Assembly (NCBI RefSeq): GCF_001949145.1
Contig: NW_019091369.1
Location: 2,421,326 to 2,485,325 of the forward strand
Source: Acanthaster planci
Lineage: Eukaryota; Echinodermata; Asteroidea; Valvatida; Acanthasteridae
Direction of reading: 5' to 3'
DNA length: 64,000 nucleotides
Of this stretch, positions 61,301-64,000 are shown one piece after another (position 1 is the first letter of the stretch; every line of letters starts with the position of its first letter). Position numbers and translations under genes: made by a program. The notes beneath the pieces were generated by a model that was not told where the DNA came from, did no database searches, and saw only the letters and a program-made list of their open reading frames with translations.

Positions 61301-63779
61301 ACAAATACAAAAAGCAATTACAGAAAAAGCCATTTGCTAAACAATATTTCAAATGAGCAGCTTCGTTAGGTTTAACCAAAGTGGTTAACTTTGCAGAGCG
61401 GCTGAGCAGGATAGCAGAATACTCTACTTAGCCAGTTTATGAGCCAAGTAAAAATTAGCATGGAACTGGTCCCATGAAATGTAAATGCATTGTATTTTGG
61501 CTGGTAATCCACTTTTGAAATGCAAATATTTCCTTTGCTTGGCAAAATTTTGCTTATTAACTTGAAAAATAAATTGGTCAAAATGCCCAACTTTCCTTGG
61601 CCAAAAGCAATTTTACTTTGCAAAAAAACTACATGTACCAGAGAAGAAAACCAAACTATAAACATCACTGTTCATTCATTTAGCACACACAAGAGCAAAG
61701 TTTTTTCTGCTGAACGGTTCCAGGGGACTAACCTGCCATCAAGGAGGTAGGGAATGGACCTGTGCTGGATCTCTGTCATATGGGTGAAGCCCATGTCCTG
61801 GATGCCTTTCAGAGTCAGGTCCGACACCTTGCCCTCCAAGCACTTGAAGCTGGTGTCGGTCAGAATGGTGCTTGTGCCTGGTACTGCAAGAAATTTCCCC
61901 AAAACAAATATATATTGGAACACCTCAGAAGAGTCCCTAATGAGACCCGAGGGGGACCAACCAAGAGAAGGCGTACGTTTTCAAGCAACGGAGGCTCATT
62001 TGGTGGGAACTGCACTCTTTGGTTCACTAACGACTATGAAATGCATGTGATGTGGTCGCTACCCTCTGAACACTCTCCACCAACATGGCTCCTTTCAATT
62101 GACGGTGGGGTACTTTTGCTCAATGTGGGTGTCAAGATTCTGTACAAGGGTAATTCTAGAAATTAGAGTTCCAAAAGTGTGACATTTCTGTGTCCCTGTT
62201 GCATCTGACCTTTGTTATTTGACATAGACATATCACCAGAAATTAATTTCAAACTATTCCTATTTGTTTGGCAGGTATTTTGCATTAATTCATCACTCTT
62301 GGAAATTAGAAAATGTGTTCTGACCTTGCAAAATCATATGTGAGATGTGACAGACACACAGAAAAAAAATGGACAACTAATTTCTGGAATTCCCCAAAAG
62401 ATTTGTGAAAGTTATGGCTTGTGAATCTATTCTTTTTACATACATTTTCAAAAGATTCATTGCACAACATTTGCCTTGAGACTGGGATGTTGCAAAAGTT
62501 GCTGGGTCAGAAAGGACTTCTTCACACCTGTGAATGACAATGTTCTCATCATTTTCATCATGTAAAAAAATTTCGACAGCTATCACTATTTGCAATGAGG
62601 TAGGAAAACACCTCCAAAAAGTAAATTAGCTCCCTGCTTCAAATTAACTGTTTTCTTTACAGCCACACTTGCTTAGAATTTTCGCTTAAAATAAAGCAAA
62701 AGTGACCAAAAAAATAGAAACTCACATGATGTCTCTGCTTGTGTCTGCTCCTCGCTGGCCGTGTCATTTTCATCTTCCTCTATGTTCTCATCTCCTCTTC
62801 TCTTATCTTTCTTTGAGTCTGTTTCCTCATCGTCGTCGTCAGCATCCTCCAAGGTGTCATCATCGTCGTCGGATTCCCACTCTAGCTCTTCCTCATCATC
62901 ACATTCCTTGCTATCAAGTGGGTCATCATCGTCCCTGCTGTCTCCTGCCAGGCGCCGCATTTCCTCCTTCTTCTGTTTTTCAGTGTGTTGCTCTGAAGTT
63001 GGTTTTGTTCCCCCGTCTCGTATGACTGCATCCTCCTGAGAATTTTCACCGTCCTTCGATGTCTTGGGAATTTTAACTTCTGAAAAGAAGACAGATTTTG
63101 TCACATAGTCTAAAAATGAATACAAGTTTATCGTTCCCCCTAATTTTGGTACAACGGCAATAACTCCCTAGGGTGATGGCAGCCTTCCACATCCTTGCAA
63201 TACTTAATACTGTGTAGTAAACTGTTCCCACAAACAGTTGGACTCTGTTTATTTGCCGTATGCCAAATCCCACATCAACACAGCCAGTATACCAGTGCAG
63301 GACTAATCCCAACAGATTCCAACAAACCCTGGTGTTGGAATTTGGCTGGGTTGGGATCGTTAGGGTTTAAGGTTGGACATAAAATTAAACAATTTTGAAG
63401 TCTTTTGACTGACTTGCAGGGAAAACAATTTAAACTTTACCTCTGTTGAAATATTCCGGAGCTGACTTCCTCTTCATCTTTTTCTTCTTAGGGTTTGAAG
63501 ATGGACTGGCTTCTTTGCTGGCAGCTGATTTGGGTTTTGTGACTGATGAAGGCTGTGTCATTCCTTAAAACGGGAAACAATATTTGTTTCGCAAACACAG
63601 TAAATACATGAAATAGGAATCTGTGCACTGTAAAAACTAATACAATTTTCTTTGTCAATGTATAATTTACCAGGCAATTTTTCTGGGCACAAGTGCAGTC
63701 GCTGTTTTTTGGACCTAGAAATTCTTACCATGACAAATCTTTGTCTGGTTCTAAACTGCGATAGTCGTTTCAACTGCAT
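52251..63779 (-). CDS. DDX18: DDX18 orthologue, DEAD-box ATP-dependent RNA helicase (13 coding exons)
   Basis: Coding exons on the minus strand in order: 63779-63671 (tentative), 63563-63441, 63079-62726, 61883-61733, 61241-61141, 59637-59438, 58991-58877, 58365-58226, 58097-57936, 57148-56996, 53635-53465, 53062-52885, 52387-52251. All junctions are GT-AG and in phase, giving about 697 residues against 670 in human. Motifs: Q motif GFTHMTEIQ, Walker A AKTGSGKT (252-259), PTRELA (288-293), TPGR (337-340), DEAD (362-365), SAT (393-395), ARGLD (515-519), HRVGRTAR (540-547). The family (yeast Has1, fly pitchoune) unwinds RNA in nucleolar 60S (and, for Has1, 40S) subunit assembly. The acidic N-terminal extension is typical. 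An intronless GPCR gene sits inside the intron before exon 11. The N-terminal exon is the only weak part of the model. Confidence 0.94.
52885..53062 (-). CDS. DDX18: DDX18 coding exon 12 (residues 594-653)
   Basis: Acceptor GCGCAG|CTCGAG, donor CTCA|GTATCC. Encodes [20 protein letters not shown], then [20 protein letters not shown] and [11 protein letters not shown]: the Has1-type C-terminal DUF4217 domain. Confidence 0.95.
53183..53371. mobile_element. MITE-like element, GTTGTAGTxxAGACC family, copy 2
   Basis: Left end AGTGTTGTGCATAGTCGAGACC, right end reverse complement CGTTGTTGTAGTTGAGACC. The interior AACAAAAGCATTCCTTTGTT and CAAGCTATTCAGATGAAC is the reverse complement of the interior of the copy at 1232-1430. 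No coding capacity. Confidence 0.7.
53465..53635 (-). CDS. DDX18: DDX18 coding exon 11, motif VI (residues 537-593)
   Basis: Acceptor CTCCAG|GAATAC, donor CAG|GTATGC. Encodes [20 protein letters not shown], then [20 protein letters not shown] and the DUF4217-region start [15 protein letters not shown]. The arginine finger residues are intact. Confidence 0.96.
54200..55408 (-). CDS. intronless rhodopsin-class (class A) GPCR nested in a DDX18 intron
   Basis: 402-codon uninterrupted ORF; a second in-frame ATG at 55193-55195 would give 331 residues and is a plausible true start. In the 402 numbering: TM1 about 95-124, TM2 135-156 with D145 in SLTVSDL, TM3 170-194 followed by DRY (195-197), TM4 with W223, TM5 259-283, TM6 315-337 with WIP (329-331), TM7 353-373. 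NPxxY is changed to NVVIY (368-372) and TM5 has no proline. There are N-glycosylation sites at N82 (NAS) and, in the longer form, N13 and N22. The [11 protein letters not shown] tail resembles the cannabinoid/S1P/melanocortin-type group, but assignment is tentative and the ligand unknown. Codon structure is intact, so it is not a pseudogene. Confidence 0.93.
   Translation of the reverse strand: MEIKATLDRRALNLTCGGRMPNWTGAVSALAVEVKLVYFSIGRDVKTSTECWLVSSNNHPELDIDQHTRETMASFVDFGTNNASTEAYGDSGQSRVAMGITICILATLGVLLNFLLNPLMLLALRHTTSIQPTTKIFMMSLTVSDLFMGVIWLLRLPELYLGMWPLGSFLCAACGAVAFTTRGMGIYSLLLITVDRYIAISHPLRYPTLMTVYRSKVIVCIKWLVVTAFSISVFGIYKPKHIMEKGPLMLCMWRNDWRIHLSIFCIICALSVVFVLYLHVSLIAQHQVRRIASENQAGNGLGMPRALQRMNTRSTTTVAIITGTLTITWIPMVIVLAKVVEKGGVLTSDDFLRISLVDVLMAHNSWLNVVIYYLRNRDLRQALHILLSDWHRRICGESLPQK
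56710..56868 (-). mobile_element. SINE 3' tail fragment (minus orientation)
   Basis: Read on the minus strand: CCCCAGGGAGCTGAGACGGT, then GCGCTCTATAAATATCCTCC and (ATT)n. This shares its core and tail architecture with the SINE at 28058-28389 (CTCCAGGGAGCTGAGAGGGT ... ACATAAATCTAC + ATTn). The tRNA-like head is absent, as in 5'-truncated copies. Confidence 0.7.
56996..57148 (-). CDS. DDX18: DDX18 coding exon 10, motif V (residues 486-536)
   Basis: Acceptor CCACAG|GGCAAA, donor AAG|GTCAGT. Encodes [20 protein letters not shown], then [18 protein letters not shown] and [11 protein letters not shown]. Confidence 0.96.
57149..57935. other. DDX18 intron 9-10
   Basis: Contains the SINE head at 57188-57400; the remainder is purine-rich simple sequence with no gene. 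Confidence 0.7.
57188..57400 (+). mobile_element. tRNA-derived SINE head
   Basis: A-box region GGCATAGTGGTTAGGG and B box GGTTCGAATGC (57240-57250). Downstream GGCAAGTCACTTTTCCCCTA and TTGCCTCTCCCAACC match the head at 15357. It runs opposite to DDX18 inside its intron; no ATT tail is attached. Confidence 0.75.
57936..58097 (-). CDS. DDX18: DDX18 coding exon 9 (residues 432-485)
   Basis: Acceptor TGTCAG|GGTTAC, donor CAC|GTCAGT. Encodes [20 protein letters not shown], then [19 protein letters not shown] and [10 protein letters not shown], nearly identical to human DDX18. Confidence 0.96.
58226..58365 (-). CDS. DDX18: DDX18 coding exon 8, SAT motif (residues 385-431)
   Basis: Acceptor CCTCAG|AGAGAC, donor CAG|GTCAGT. 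Encodes [36 protein letters not shown] and VEGLEQ. Motif III (SAT) is intact. Confidence 0.94.
58877..58991 (-). CDS. DDX18: DDX18 coding exon 7, DEAD motif (residues 347-385)
   Basis: Acceptor TTCCAG|AACACT, donor CCAA|GTAAGT. Encodes [20 protein letters not shown], then [14 protein letters not shown]. The DEAD box (Walker B) is intact. Confidence 0.96.
59173..59320. mobile_element. degenerate MITE related to the GGGCC(C)AATTTCA family
   Basis: Left end CACATGAAGTTGCTTAGCA, then GCTAAGCCACAACAGGTTAC; right part AGCCAATTGTTGCTTAGCCC then GTGAATTTTCC. Word order and inverted symmetry fit the family, but termini are eroded. Confidence 0.45.
59438..59637 (-). CDS. DDX18: DDX18 coding exon 6, motifs Ia and Ib (residues 280-346)
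   Basis: Acceptor TTGTAG|GTACGG, donor CAG|GTAAGC. Encodes [20 protein letters not shown], then [18 protein letters not shown] and [16 protein letters not shown]. Confidence 0.96.
61141..61241 (-). CDS. DDX18: DDX18 coding exon 5, Walker A (residues 246-280)
   Basis: Acceptor ATTAG|GGACTT, donor AATG|GTAAGA. Encodes [20 protein letters not shown] then [13 protein letters not shown]; the Walker A Lys and Thr (GSGKT) are intact. Confidence 0.96.
61733..61883 (-). CDS. DDX18: DDX18 coding exon 4, Q motif (residues 196-246)
   Basis: Acceptor TTGCAG|TACCAG, donor GGCAG|GTTAGT. Encodes [20 protein letters not shown], then [20 protein letters not shown] and LLDGR. The Q motif that senses adenine is complete. 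Confidence 0.94.
62148..62395. mobile_element. MITE-like element, GGGTAATTCCAGAAATTAG family, copy 3
   Basis: Left end GGGTAATTCTAGAAATTAGA, right end reverse complement GGGGAATTCCAGAAATTAGT. The interior is collinear with the copies at 18548 and 44207: GTGTCCCTGTTGCATCTGAC, CTATTTGTTTGGCAGGTA, CATCACTCTTGG, TGAGATGTGACAGACAC. Confidence 0.92.
62726..63079 (-). CDS. DDX18: DDX18 coding exon 3, acidic extension (residues 78-196)
   Basis: Acceptor TTTCAG|AAGTTA, donor CAT|GTGAGT. Rich in Asp/Glu ([19 protein letters not shown], then [20 protein letters not shown]), low complexity, as in other Has1/DDX18 N-termini. Phase links it to exons 2 and 4. Confidence 0.88.
63441..63563 (-). CDS. DDX18: DDX18 coding exon 2 (residues 37-78)
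   Basis: Acceptor TTTTAAG|GAATGAC, donor AGAG|GTAAAG. Encodes [20 protein letters not shown] then lysine-rich [18 protein letters not shown], a likely nuclear/nucleolar localisation signal. Translation could in principle begin at its own ATG (63559-63561). Confidence 0.75.
63671..63779 (-). CDS. DDX18: DDX18 candidate first coding exon (residues 1-37)
   Basis: The ATG at 63777-63779 encodes [16 protein letters not shown], then a basic stretch SRSKKQR. Donor CCTG|GTAAAT gives phase 1, matching exon 2. A stronger-looking alternative donor, CATG|GTAAGA, lies inside at about 63727-63728 and would fit only a different acceptor. The basic, coiled-coil-like character fits other DDX18 N-termini, but identity is too low to be sure. 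Confidence 0.45.
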
Positions 63780-64000
63780 ATTCACAAGTTAGGTTAAGGA
63801 CATTTTTAATTTCCAACTTTTTCCCCTTAAAAAAATCTTCCAGAGCCAAGAATCCAAAACAATTGAAAAACCCTGTAACGATGAGATGGAATCAATTTTG
63901 AATTGACAAAAAAGAATTTTGTTACCCATGTGCGTTCAATTAACGCGTGGTAATCATGGTCATAGGCCTAATTAATTAATAGCTCATCTTTGATCGTGCA

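Larger units (their letters stand above)
61242..62725. other. DDX18 introns 3-4 and 4-5
   Basis: Introns 61242-61732 and 61884-62725. The first has a TTTTGGCTGGTAATCC stretch near 61494 that resembles the degenerate MITE interior. The second holds the MITE copy at 62148-62395. Confidence 0.6.

Noticed and set aside
62702-63039. Serine- or histidine-rich plus-strand ORFs opposite DDX18 exon 3
   Set aside because: They are the reverse complement of the acidic GAT/GAA-rich coding repeat.

Overview
This is animal nuclear DNA. Two multi-exon genes with canonical GT-AG introns sit on the minus strand, and the space between exons is filled with short non-autonomous transposons, tRNA-derived SINEs and clusters of the palindromic word ACATGTAC. 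Together with the protein divergence (clear one-to-one orthologues of vertebrate genes, but not vertebrate-like repeats), this suggests a marine invertebrate, most likely a deuterostome such as an echinoderm. That assignment is inference only. No bacterial genes, CRISPR array, viral gene or stand-alone tRNA/rRNA gene was seen.

Region 1 (about 5.4-47.2 kb, minus strand): an orthologue of TULP4 (tubby-like protein 4). I rebuilt 13 coding exons whose phases agree across all 12 junctions and give a 1,091-residue protein: N-terminal WD40-type repeats, a SOCS box with elongin-BC and Cul5 box motifs, and a tubby domain split by two low-complexity insertions. Introns of 8.0, 8.5 and 8.4 kb separate the 5' exons. 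A candidate noncoding 5' exon lies at 47,060-47,245.

Region 2 (52.0-63.8 kb, minus strand): an orthologue of DDX18 (Has1/pitchoune), a DEAD-box RNA helicase of large-subunit ribosome biogenesis. I rebuilt 13 coding exons, about 697 codons, with every helicase motif present; only the N-terminal exon is uncertain. The 3.4-kb intron at 53,636-56,995 holds a complete intronless rhodopsin-class GPCR (54,200-55,408) on the same strand.

Region 3 (repeats): at least four families of short inverted-repeat elements (MITE-like), several with two or more copies in the window. These are a GGGTAATTCCAGAAATTAG family (3 copies, about 250 bp), a GGGCC(C)AATTTCA family (2 good copies plus degenerate ones), a GTTGTAGTxxAGACC family (2 copies) and a GGGCCTGTTTGTTTCACAC element. 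There are three tRNA-derived SINE heads plus one isolated SINE tail, and an almost perfect 41-bp-arm palindrome at 4,001-4,085.

The two housekeeping-type genes lie head to tail: the DDX18 3' end is about 4.8 kb upstream of the TULP4 5' end. Nothing in the sequence points to a shared function. The GPCR is an independent nested gene. I see no evidence for a novel multi-gene system; the most interesting items are the nested GPCR, the palindrome and the MITE families.
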